Of a stretch of DNA of 64,000 nucleotides, positions 15,961 to 24,791 are shown piece after piece. The position numbers and the translations under genes were made by a program. The notes under the pieces were generated by a model. That model saw only the letters and a list, made by a program, of their open reading frames with translations, had not been told where the DNA came from and did not search any database. The DNA comes from Sulfurimicrobium sp963741495. GTDB taxonomy: Bacteria; Pseudomonadota; Gammaproteobacteria; Burkholderiales; Sulfuricellaceae. The first letter of the stretch is position 1. Each line of letters begins with the position of its first letter. The DNA is taken from the NCBI GenBank assembly GCA_963741495.1, contig CAVUID010000011.1, positions 310,001 to 374,000 of the forward strand. Direction: 5' to 3'.

Positions 15961-17513
15961 TACAGAATCACCACCAGGGTTGCCATGATCAGCAGCAGCA
16001 AATAACGCGGCTGGGAAAGCAGGCCTTCCACTGCGATCAGGTAGAAACCTATCCTTGCCAGCATGCGGCTCAGCCGGCTGTCGCCACCCTGAAACAGCAG
16101 ACGCGATTCGAAGCGATGCAGCTTGAGAGCGATCCATTCCAGGAATGCGCCGGCCAGACCGCTGCCGCGCACCACTTCATCCTTGTTCATTTCTTCGCCG
16201 CTGGCGACCAGAAAGGCCGGCACGCCGGCAGATTCAGGCAGGCCGACCAGCCTGCTGACCACGTTGTCGTCCAGATTGCGCACATCGCGCGCCATCTGGC
16301 GAGTGGGTCGCACCAGCAGCCAGTCGCCCAGATGTTCCAGCCAGAAACGTTGCAGCGCGGCGGTGTAAAGGCGCTGGTTGCTCTTGACCCAGGCCGGCGC
16401 AGCGCGCGCCGGCCCACCCATCAGGTGCATGTAGGAGGGCGAAGCGAGGAACTGGTAGGCGCGCCAGCTGGCATGCAGCCCCAGATGCCAGGCAGCGAGC
16501 GTGAACCAGCCCAACCCACAGAAGAAAAACATCAGCCCGACCTGGGTGGTGGTGGCGAACATCAGTGCACTTTTCACGTCGGTCTGGGTGAGCCCGCTGA
16601 AATAGCCATACAGCATGGTGAGCAGGCCCAATAAGGCGATCAGCGACATCAGCGCGGGTGCCTGGCGCAGCAGGGGTTCCATGCGTATCAGCAAATACAC
16701 CCCGGCATGCACCATCAGGGCGCCGTAGAAAATCGCAGAGGAGGGTGTCGGGCCTTCCAGCGCGCGGGCGATCCAGGGCGAAAACGGCACTTGCGCCGAC
16801 TTCGCCAGTGCCGCCACTACGAAACCCAGTGCGAGCAGACCGGCGGATAGTGTGCCGAGCTGGTTGGCATGCAGCAGCCCTGGCCACTCCACGGTGCCAA
16901 GCCAGATGAATGCCAGCGAAATGCCGAGAATGAAGCCGGCATCGCCGATGCGATTGGTGACAATGGCGCGCAGCGCATTGATGCTGGCGGTGGGGCGGTC
17001 GTAGGCATAGCCGATCAGCATCCACGAACTGACGCCCGCCAGTTCCCAGCCGACAAAGGTTTGCGCCACGTTGCCGGACAGTACGATCAGCAGCATGCCC
17101 GCGATGAACAGGCACATGCCGAGGAAGAAGCGGTGGAAGCCGGCCTCGCGATGCAGGTAGTTGCGCGAGAAAATCAGGGTAAGGGTGGATATGAAGGCGA
17201 CCAGCGTGGCGATAGACAGCGACAGCGCATCGAGGGTGAAGCTGACGGGCAGTTGGATGGCGCCGCTGGAGAACCAGGTGCCGACGCGTACATGGCCCGG
17301 TGCGCCCACGGCGAGCGCGAGAACATCCAGGCCGAGCAGCAGCAGCAGCGCAGTGCCGGCACTGTAAATGGCGATGCGTGCGCTGAGCGGTTCGGCCAGG
17401 TCGCCCCTGTCATGTCCAGAGATGATGCGCAGCGTGATGCCAACTGCTGCCAGCAGGGGCAGCAGGGGAATCAGCCAGGCTAGTCCGGGTGCCAGTTCGA
17501 GAACCCCGTTCAT
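15960..17513 (-). CDS. dabB: NuoL/DabB-like antiporter subunit
   Basis: A 517-residue PF00361-family membrane protein of the NuoL type: FVGWELAGVSSWMLIG, then LAKSAQVPFSPWIARALEGP and GALMVHAGVYLL. It is about 100 residues shorter than complex I NuoL and lacks its long lateral helix, which is the size and form of DabB. In the described DAB systems DabB is the membrane partner that drives vectorial bicarbonate formation by DabA with cation flow. The start overlaps the dabA stop (ATGA). The soluble-looking stretch LVRPTRQMARDVRNLDDNVV near the C-terminus is unusual for NuoL and may contact DabA. Of the four antiporter-like proteins here this is the best dabB candidate. Confidence 0.85.
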   Translation of the reverse strand: MNGVLELAPGLAWLIPLLPLLAAVGITLRIISGHDRGDLAEPLSARIAIYSAGTALLLLLGLDVLALAVGAPGHVRVGTWFSSGAIQLPVSFTLDALSLSIATLVAFISTLTLIFSRNYLHREAGFHRFFLGMCLFIAGMLLIVLSGNVAQTFVGWELAGVSSWMLIGYAYDRPTASINALRAIVTNRIGDAGFILGISLAFIWLGTVEWPGLLHANQLGTLSAGLLALGFVVAALAKSAQVPFSPWIARALEGPTPSSAIFYGALMVHAGVYLLIRMEPLLRQAPALMSLIALLGLLTMLYGYFSGLTQTDVKSALMFATTTQVGLMFFFCGLGWFTLAAWHLGLHASWRAYQFLASPSYMHLMGGPARAAPAWVKSNQRLYTAALQRFWLEHLGDWLLVRPTRQMARDVRNLDDNVVSRLVGLPESAGVPAFLVASGEEMNKDEVVRGSGLAGAFLEWIALKLHRFESRLLFQGGDSRLSRMLARIGFYLIAVEGLLSQPRYLLLLIMATLVVIL

Positions 17514-20500
17514 GTTCTGGCCTCCATTTCAACCGGCTCTTGCAGCAATGCCGGGGGCAAGGGGTCGCGTCGACCCGCGAACCAGTCCAGCGAGCGTGCC
17601 ACGCTGGGCGGCGCTTCCTGATTGCCCTGCCAGGGCAGCCAGCCACGGGCCGGGTCAAAGAGCTGGATATTATCGCTGTCCGGATCTTTGGCGGCGACCA
17701 CCATCCATTCCTTGCCGACCAGTTCCTGCAGGGCCGGCTGGCGCTGGTAGATGGCGGTGATCAGTTCGATTTTGGCCTCGACTACCACCAGCAGGCGCAT
17801 TGGTTCGTGGATTTCGATCATCTGGCGCGGCAGACCCGTGCGCAGATCGGAAGATGCGCCTTCCATGACCCCCAGCAGCCCGGAAATGTTGTGCATGATC
17901 TTGCTGCTGCAGCCGTAGTACTCGTTGTCCACCATGGAAAAGTAATATTCAAGCGAAATGCCGGCACCCACCGGGCCGTTGATCAGCAGATGGCGTTCCA
18001 GGATCAGGCCTTCAGGGTCGATAGCTGTATCGTAGGAAATCAGAAAGGCGCGCCGGTCGAAGAACGCTCCGCGGCTCATGGCGCGTCGCCCGATGAAGGC
18101 GCAGGCGTTGGTGGCATGCCCCAGTTCCGGGCGCGGCTGGGAAAAGTCGTGGCGGCGGTTCTGGATATGCAGCCAGGCCTTTTTCAAAGGGGGGTTGTCG
18201 GGTGCGGAAGCGAAGCGGCGGCAGCGTTCCTGGGCGTGCAGTTGCGAGGCTTGCGCCATTTCCTGCCGGAGCTTGGCAAAGGCGGCCTGCAGGGTCTCGG
18301 GGATGAGGTCTTCGTCATACCAGATCACGATGTCGTCGCAGGTGTTGTGTTCGGCTGCCACGAACCAGGTGCTGGCGGGAATGCTGATGCCTTTTTCGGC
18401 CAGCATGGCGCGAATTTCCGGGCGGTTGACCATGGCGGCAAAGGCCCGTGCGTTGGGGCCGCTGTGCCGGCCGGAGCAGGCGCCGCAGTCGTAGGCGGCC
18501 ATGTGCGGGTTGTTCTGGCTGTTGGAGCCGTGGCCGGCGATAACGACCAGCGGCGCAAAGCCGGAAGCCAGTCCCATGCCGCGGAGGAAGCCGTACATGC
18601 GCTCGGCCTGCTCGTTGTCGGTAAAGCCGAGGCGGGGCGCCTCCGGCGTTGCAGCGGGGCTGTCGGCAGGGGCGGTCAGGGTGATGCGGGTGGGAACGCT
18701 GCGGTCGAAAGTGGTAGCGAGTTTTTTTGCCCACCGACCCATGCGCGCCGGCGCCAATAGTTTTCCGCCCAGTATGGCGAGTGTGGCCGGGGCCGCCGCT
18801 GCTGCCAGCAGCGCGGGCAGGATCAGGCCGCGGCGCGTGTCCTGGTGCAGGCGTCTGGCCCAGCGCATGCGCCGGGTGTGGCGCTGGTCATGCGCTGCGC
18901 GCTGCTGCTCATGCCCGGCCTGTTCGATTTCCCTGACTTCATGCGCAGGAATGATGACCACGGGGATGACCGGACACAGCGGCCCCGCTTCCTTGTCATC
19001 CAGCCCGCGCCAGTTCATGAAGATGCCGTAATGGGCTGCCGCGCCCAGGGTTTCCAGTTGTGGATTGACCTCTTCCACGTGGCGGCGCAGGCCTTCCTCG
19101 CGGTCGTCGAGGCAGAAAACCAGCTGCGCCTCGGGCAGGCGCTCGCGCGTCGGCCAGGGGCCGCGTCCATGGTTGGCCTTGAGGGCGGTGAAAATCTGTT
19201 CACGGTAGTTGCGTTCGTAAGCCAGCAGCCAGACATGGCCGCGCTGGTCGGCATCCAGCCGGGTGAGACTTTCGAGCAGCGCATCCGCTCCGGCACGGCC
19301 CATGGCTGCGATGTCGCTGCCCGCCAGGCCGAGATGCTGGGCAAGACAGAACAGCGGCCAGGCCGAACCGGACACGCTGACGCCGCCGCGCCTGTCGCCG
19401 GCTGGCGTCTGCTGCCAGCTCCAGAGCAGCTGGGCCATGGTCTGCCAGCCTTCGTCGTGGATATTTTCCTTGCGGTTGGGCGCTTCGCGCGTGAGCTGTT
19501 CGGCGAAGCTGATGAGGTATTCCGGCAGGCGGCCCTCGAACAGGGCGTGGCGTACCACCAGCTCTGCCGGCAGGTGGCGGAAATACCAGCGCAATGCAGA
19601 GAGCGTGGCCTCGACGCGCCAGTGGCGGCGGCACAGGCGCTGGGCAAAAAGGCGCTCCATCACCAGGCGCACCGCGAGGTAATCCATCATGTCCACCGGC
19701 GTGCTCAGCTTGCCGTAGCCAGGATGGTTGTGGCGCCACAGGGCCATGCCGGACCAGCCGGGAATTTCCAGTGCCAGCCGTTCCAGATAGCCTTCCCAGC
19801 GGTCTTCCGGCAGGCCGAACAGGCGCAATTCCTGGATGATGGTGTCGAGCGGGTCGGCGGGCAGGCGGTCGGCCAGCATGCGCCAGTCGGAGAGATCCTT
19901 GAGCACCCAGACCCAATCATGTTCCGCGCTTTCGCGGCAGGCGGCATAGAAGCCCTTTGACTGGGCCGGGTTGTGCCAGGCCGCCATGCCCTGGTCGAGA
20001 TGGGCGGCAAGGTAGCGGATCAGCATCGGCTTGACCTCGTCCATCAGATCCTCGCCGGTCAGAGCCAGCAGCAGGCCACGCAGGGTCCATTCGTTCCCTA
20101 CCTTGTCCAGCAGGGAGTCGAGCAGATGAGATGCGTCCTTGCGGATCAGTCGCTCCACCAGCGGGCCGTCATCGGCGTGGCCGGTTTCTTCCGCGATACG
20201 CGCCGCGAGGGCCTGGACATGGTCGGGCGTGGGATTGAGCAGTTCCTCCGGATGACGCAGTTCATGTTCCAGACCCAGCGTGGCCAGACAGGCAGCCCAA
20301 AGTTCCGTTAGCGCGGCTTTTTCATTTGCGCCGGCGCTGGCAAGCAGGCGGCTTCGGGCATCCGCTTCCACCGCAGGCTGAAAGCGCTCCAATGCGTGCA
20401 ATTCCTCGACCTGCCACCTGAGCTGGCTGCGCGACAGGCGCTTGATGGAATGCAGCAGGCTGGGTATCAGCACGTCACGGCGATGCAGGGGGCCGCTCGC

Positions 20501-20809
20501 CGTTTCCACGATGACGGCGGCTGCATCGATCTTCGGCATGCGCTCAAGCGCTGCCACCAGATCCTCATGCGTAATGCGGCCCTCTGCAAACCATTTCCGG
20601 TAACGCTCTTCCGGCAAGTAGCCCTGAGCACCGGTCAGTTTGCGCGAAGCGGCCAGCGCCTGATCAAAGGGCAGGTGCTGAAAACCATGCAGGGTGTTGT
20701 GATGAACGAAATCCCGGATCGGTGCCTGAGCGGGAAGAATGTGCTCGAAATGATGGATCAGATCGTGCAGGCGGGCACGGATGTCCTTGTTTTGAGTATC
20801 CGTGCTCAT
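17510..20809 (-). CDS. dabA: DabA (DUF2309), vectorial carbonic-anhydrase-like subunit
   Basis: A 1099-residue protein of the DUF2309/UPF0753 family. In the characterised DAB complexes DabA converts CO2 to bicarbonate in the cytoplasm, one-way, driven by a membrane cation gradient through DabB. The zinc-site residues expected from that work are visible: Cys566 and Asp568 in VFCLDDREEG, His760 in IAGHGSNSQNN and Cys775 in AAYDCGACSG; the His-to-Cys spacing of 15 equals that known for the Halothiobacillus protein. N-terminal PIRDFVHHNTLHGFQHLPFD is also typical. One hydrophobic patch (LPALLAAAAAPATLAILGG) may touch the membrane. The ATG at 20809 lies one base after the previous stop; a TTG three codons upstream is possible. 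This is the long form of the family. Confidence 0.95.
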   Translation of the reverse strand: MSTDTQNKDIRARLHDLIHHFEHILPAQAPIRDFVHHNTLHGFQHLPFDQALAASRKLTGAQGYLPEERYRKWFAEGRITHEDLVAALERMPKIDAAAVIVETASGPLHRRDVLIPSLLHSIKRLSRSQLRWQVEELHALERFQPAVEADARSRLLASAGANEKAALTELWAACLATLGLEHELRHPEELLNPTPDHVQALAARIAEETGHADDGPLVERLIRKDASHLLDSLLDKVGNEWTLRGLLLALTGEDLMDEVKPMLIRYLAAHLDQGMAAWHNPAQSKGFYAACRESAEHDWVWVLKDLSDWRMLADRLPADPLDTIIQELRLFGLPEDRWEGYLERLALEIPGWSGMALWRHNHPGYGKLSTPVDMMDYLAVRLVMERLFAQRLCRRHWRVEATLSALRWYFRHLPAELVVRHALFEGRLPEYLISFAEQLTREAPNRKENIHDEGWQTMAQLLWSWQQTPAGDRRGGVSVSGSAWPLFCLAQHLGLAGSDIAAMGRAGADALLESLTRLDADQRGHVWLLAYERNYREQIFTALKANHGRGPWPTRERLPEAQLVFCLDDREEGLRRHVEEVNPQLETLGAAAHYGIFMNWRGLDDKEAGPLCPVIPVVIIPAHEVREIEQAGHEQQRAAHDQRHTRRMRWARRLHQDTRRGLILPALLAAAAAPATLAILGGKLLAPARMGRWAKKLATTFDRSVPTRITLTAPADSPAATPEAPRLGFTDNEQAERMYGFLRGMGLASGFAPLVVIAGHGSNSQNNPHMAAYDCGACSGRHSGPNARAFAAMVNRPEIRAMLAEKGISIPASTWFVAAEHNTCDDIVIWYDEDLIPETLQAAFAKLRQEMAQASQLHAQERCRRFASAPDNPPLKKAWLHIQNRRHDFSQPRPELGHATNACAFIGRRAMSRGAFFDRRAFLISYDTAIDPEGLILERHLLINGPVGAGISLEYYFSMVDNEYYGCSSKIMHNISGLLGVMEGASSDLRTGLPRQMIEIHEPMRLLVVVEAKIELITAIYQRQPALQELVGKEWMVVAAKDPDSDNIQLFDPARGWLPWQGNQEAPPSVARSLDWFAGRRDPLPPALLQEPVEMEART

Positions 20810-20810
20810 G

Positions 20811-22262
20811 TCAGCCAAACACCTTGCTCAATTGCCTGACCGAGGACGAAATCAGTCCCAGTGCCGCAGTGGGGAAAATGCCTACCAGCAGGATGCCGCT
20901 GGCCAGCACGCTCACGGCGGCGAGCTCGGCGCGGTTGAGGTCGGGGATCAGGCGCATTTCCTCGCGCACCGGTCCGGTAAACAGGCGCCCCACGGTTCTG
21001 AAGGCATAGGCGGCGCTGATCAGCACGCTGAGCGAAAGGATGACGACCCAGCCGCTCCAGCGCGCGAAACCGCCGATAAGGACGTGAATTTCGGCAACGA
21101 AACCTGCCGTGCCGGGAAAGCCAACCGCGGACACCAGTGCCAGCACGGTGAAAAAGGCAAAGCGCGGCATGACCTGTACCAGCGAGCTGTAGTCGGCGAT
21201 GTCGCGCGTGTGAGTGCGCTCGTAGAGCAATCCGATAAGCAGAAACAGCGAACCGGCGACCAGGCCGTGTGCCACCATCTGCATCATTGCGCCGGTAAGC
21301 CCTGCTTCATTCAGCGTGGCGATGCCCAGCAGCACCACGCCCATATGAGACATGGAGGAATAGGCCACCATTTTTTTCAGATCGCGCTGGTGCCAGGCCA
21401 GCACGCCACCGTAAATCATGCTGATCATGCCCAGCGCGGCGAGCCAGCCCTGTAGCGCCTGTACGGCCAGGGGCAGCATCTCGGCGGCGCGGATCAGGCC
21501 GTAACTGCCCATTTTGGCAAGAATGCCGGAAAGCAGAATGGGAACCGGGCTGGGTGCTTCCACATAGGCCAGGGGGAGCCAGCCGTGAAGCGGGAAAATC
21601 GGAATTTTGACGCCAAAGCCAATGAGCAGGCCGAGAAAGATCAGGGTCTGCGCTTCCTGCGACAGTCCGCGCGCACCCTGGGCAATGGAGGTGATGTCGA
21701 AGCTGTGGCCGGGATTGGCATCGTACAGCAGCAGCAGGGCGACCAGCATGAATACCGAACCACCCATGGTGTAAAGCACGAAATTGAGTGCCGCACGGTG
21801 CTTGTTGGCGCTGCCCCAGCGGTCGATAAGGAAAAACAGCGGGATCAGGGTCAGTTCCCAGAATACATAGAACAGCGACCAGTCGCGCGCCATGAACACG
21901 CCAAGCATGCCGGATTCAAGCAGCAGAATCAGTGCGAAATAGCCTTTGACGTGTTTTGTGATGCAACTGGATGCGAGGATAGTGACTACGGTAAGCAGGG
22001 TGCCGAGCAGCACCATGGGAAAGGAAAATCCATCAATACCCAGCGAAAATGCACTGCCCAGGCGCGGGTTCCAGACGTGGGTTTCGAAAAGTTGTACGCC
22101 TGCCATGGCCGGGTCGAACAGTCCCAGCAGGCCCCATGCCAGACCCATGGCGGCAAGCGCCACGAGCAGGGCGGTAGCGCGAACCAGACGAGTGTTTCCT
22201 CCCGGTAACAGCGCAATGAGGATTGCGCCCAGAATGGGGAGGAGTAAAAGAATTCTCAGCAT
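20811..22262 (-). CDS. NuoM-like antiporter subunit upstream of dabA
   Basis: A 483-residue PF00361-family membrane protein. Ion-path residues are intact: Glu in FYVFWELTLIPLFFL, Lys in FGVKIPIFPLHGWLP and Lys in GILAKMGSYGLIR. It resembles NuoM more than NuoL. It is the first of five overlapping genes (this gene, dabA, NuoL-like, and two more NuoM-like); its TGA is one base from the dabA ATG. Upstream, SulP transporter 1 ends 60 bases away on the same strand, so they may share a transcript. No clear ribosome binding site is seen. Bicarbonate-uptake role is inferred from context. Confidence 0.88.
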   Translation of the reverse strand: MLRILLLLPILGAILIALLPGGNTRLVRATALLVALAAMGLAWGLLGLFDPAMAGVQLFETHVWNPRLGSAFSLGIDGFSFPMVLLGTLLTVVTILASSCITKHVKGYFALILLLESGMLGVFMARDWSLFYVFWELTLIPLFFLIDRWGSANKHRAALNFVLYTMGGSVFMLVALLLLYDANPGHSFDITSIAQGARGLSQEAQTLIFLGLLIGFGVKIPIFPLHGWLPLAYVEAPSPVPILLSGILAKMGSYGLIRAAEMLPLAVQALQGWLAALGMISMIYGGVLAWHQRDLKKMVAYSSMSHMGVVLLGIATLNEAGLTGAMMQMVAHGLVAGSLFLLIGLLYERTHTRDIADYSSLVQVMPRFAFFTVLALVSAVGFPGTAGFVAEIHVLIGGFARWSGWVVILSLSVLISAAYAFRTVGRLFTGPVREEMRLIPDLNRAELAAVSVLASGILLVGIFPTAALGLISSSVRQLSKVFG

Positions 22263-22322
22263 GACTGGGTCGGAATCCGGTTTAATCCGGTTTGTATGGT
22301 GTTGTCATCACGCCGTTCTGGA

Positions 22323-24438
22323 TCAGGTCTGACGGCGAAGCTGACAAAATGCGCCTTCATTCGTACCCAGGCAGTTGTAAATGGCTTCAAAGGCCTGTGC
22401 TTCGGTAGCAAAGATGTTGTTCTGGGTGATCAGTTCAAACAGGCCGGTGTGGCGCATGACGTCGAGCACCTGTTTCTTCAGGCCGGTGAATACCATGATC
22501 ATGCCGATACTGTGAAGGCGCTCCACCAGATGGTGAATGACTTCCTCGCCGGAGGCGTCAAGTTCGTTGATGCCATCGCCCACCACTACGAGGTATTTCG
22601 CATTCGGCTTGTTGGCGGCGGCTTCCAGAATGGCATCCTCGAAGAACGGCACGTTGGCGAAATACAGTGAGCCGTCGAAGCGCAACACGATGATGTTTTC
22701 GTCGGTCGGCAGGTCCTTGTGCACGCTGATGTCGCGCAGGGTGCCATCCTCGTAGCGGCCAAGAATGGCAACGCGCGGCGACATGGTGCGATAGAGGTAA
22801 AGAATGATGGCGAGTCCGGCACCGACCATGATGCCGTTGTCGAGATGGGGCGCAAAGGCCAAAGTGGCCACGAAAGTGACAATGGCGGCAGCGCCATCAT
22901 GCTTGTGCGCATGCCAGGCGTGCTTGATGGCCTTGAAATTAACCAGGCCGATCACTGCCATCATGATTACTGCGGCCAGCACGGCCTGCGGCAGGTGGTA
23001 CAGCAGCGGCGTAAGGAACAGCAAGGTAACCAGTACGATCAGGCCAGTGAAAACCGAGGACATGCCGGTCTTGGCGCCGGCGTTCATGTTGACCGCCGAG
23101 CGCGAGAACGAGCCAGAGGTCGGGAAAGCCTGGCTCATACTCCCGACGATGTTGGCAATGCCCTGGCCAACCAGTTCCTTGCTCGGGTCGAGGCGCTGCT
23201 TGGTTTTGGCGGCGATGGCCTTGGCGATGGAAATGGCTTCCATGAAACCGACCAGCGAGATCACCAGGGCGCTGCTGAGCAGGGTCATCACGTTTTCCCA
23301 GTTCAGCTTTGGTACTGCCATGTCGAGGCAGGCCTGAGGGAATGCTGCCAACCACTTCGCCGCCGCCTGAAAGTTTCAGTTCGCCGTCGCTGATTTTCTT
23401 GATGCGCCAGCGGTGGCCGTCAGTTGCCGCGCCGTCCGGAACGTGGCTCTTCAGGTAAAGCCTGGCGGGATTGCTGTCGTTGGCAGGCACCATTTCCAGT
23501 ACGAATTTTCGGGCCGTGCGTCGCGCTTTGCCGTTTTCGTCTTCAACATCGGTAAGTGTTCCCTGCAATAGTTCGATTTCGTAGTGCAGAGCAGCGATCA
23601 GGCGGTCATTGTCGCCCGGTTCTTTTTCCAGCTTCTTGATGCGGGCGGAGCGGGTGGTGATCTGGTTATTGAGGCTGAGGATCCGATCATCGCTCTGTGA
23701 AACACGCTCGACCACATCGAGTACATCAGGGTCCATCAACTGGTCAATTTTGACCTTGGCAGTTTGCTCGAAGCCGATTGCAAAGCTCACCACGGTGGTA
23801 ATGGCCACCGCGATCAGCACGCCCGGCAGCTTGGGGACATATTTTTTCAGGCCCCACATAATGACAAAGGCGGCCACGCCCATGATCAGGGTAGGAATGT
23901 GGGTGTCACCAAGCTGTTGCAGTACGCCCACGATGTCGTTGATGAAATGTTCGCTGCGCCCCATCGATACGCCGAAAATCTTGTTGAGCTGGGACAGGCC
24001 GATAATGATGGCGGCAGCATTGGTAAAACCGACGATGACCGGATGGGAGAGAAAGTTGACGATCACCCCAAGTTTGAAAAGGCCGAGCAGAAGCTGAATG
24101 CAGCCGACCAGGAGGGCGAGCAGGATGGCCAGGGCAACGAATTGATCCGAGCCGACAGCGGCAAGTGGCGCCAGCGCCGATGCGGTCAGCAGCGAAACCA
24201 CCGCCACTGGGCCGGTGGCAAGCTGGGCCGAGGAGCCCCACATGGCGGCGATCATCACTGGCAGGAACGCGGCATACAGGCCGTAGTAGGCAGGCAGGCC
24301 AGCCAGCTGAGCATAAGCCATGGATTGAGGGATAAGCACCAGTGCAACAGTGAGGCCCGCGATCAGGTCTGCCTTGATATTCTCCCTGCTGGATGGAAAC
24401 CAGCTCAGGAAAGGCAGAAAACGAGCGATTTGATTCAT
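22323..24438 (-). pseudogene. SulP anion transporter 1 with inserted coiled-coil region; frame broken by one extra base
   Basis: A SulP (SLC26-type) transporter, probably for bicarbonate given its neighbours, though sulfate cannot be excluded. Residues 1-220 hold membrane helices with ADLIAGLTVALVLIPQSMAYA and the LATGPVAVVSLLT motif. Residues about 225-358 are an extra hydrophilic stretch, predicted helical and coiled coil (DDRILSLNNQITTR and IKKLEKEPGDNDR). Helices then resume at VVGSIPSGLP, and a STAS domain ends the protein (VLRFDGSLYFANV, DGINELDASG). The frame from ATG 24438 is lost near 23324; skipping one base (coding context CCTCGACATG) restores it, giving about 704 residues. The usual SulP length is 550-600. 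Confidence 0.85.
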
Positions 24439-24611
24439 GGTGCTTACCCCGGAAGTGACGGTTTATTTAGACTGATTCTGGCAAACAGTTAAAGCCAGTA
24501 ATAATAACAGGGCGCGTGGGTTTGCTGGATAGAAACGTCTTATAAAGATATATGCATGGTTAATTTAGTGTTAAATCCAGGTTAAATTTGCCGCAAGCCT
24601 GATTGTTGAAA
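24439..24611 (-). promoter_or_regulatory. AT-rich leader upstream of SulP transporter 1
   Basis: The 173-base gap between the 59-residue gene and SulP 1 contains two dyad elements: ATTTAGTGTTAAAT (24563-24576) and TGGC...GCCA (24479-24497, arms around an 11-base centre). Such dyads resemble LysR-type operator sites, and carbon-fixation genes are often under a LysR regulator (CbbR). No convincing -35/-10 pair was found. The regulatory role is inferred. Confidence 0.3.
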
Positions 24612-24791
24612 TCAGAACTCGTTCTGGAGTTTTTTGTAACCTCTTACCAATTCGTGGTTGGCTTTCAGCACGGATTCTGAAAAGTCGCTGACCTGCGGTG
24701 AAACCTGTTCGTTCTTGCCGCAAAGTATGGTGTCTACACAGGCAGACTCGTGAATGGATGGCAAATCGCCGCTGGGGTTTTTTCGGATCAT
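24612..24791 (-). CDS. 59-residue protein resembling a shortened gamma carbonic anhydrase
   Basis: The first 26 residues, MIRKNPSGDLPSIHESACVD and then TILCGK, match the opening of CcmM/CaiE-type gamma carbonic anhydrase homologues (RKNPxGD, IHxxAxVD, CGKV). The hexapeptide-repeat core with its zinc histidines is absent. The remaining 33 residues end FSESVLKANHELVRGYKKL, which could correspond to the C-terminal helix of those proteins, so it may be an internally deleted copy. No sign of the missing core is found in other frames nearby. The ATG at 24791 overlaps the SulP 2 stop (ATGA), indicating translational coupling. It cannot be a conventional zinc enzyme; a docking or regulatory role with SulP 2 is speculation. 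Confidence 0.6.
   Translation of the reverse strand: MIRKNPSGDLPSIHESACVDTILCGKNEQVSPQVSDFSESVLKANHELVRGYKKLQNEF

Noticed and set aside
17489..19960. Long open frames on the plus strand opposite dabA (up to about 420 codons)
   Set aside because: They are antisense to a clearly conserved gene, have Gln/His/Arg-rich composition typical of shadow frames in GC-rich DNA, and no ribosome binding site or known motif.
12968..22262. Respiratory complex I operon
   Set aside because: Only antiporter-type subunits are present; no NuoA-K, NuoEFG or other peripheral gene, and a DUF2309 gene lies in the middle.
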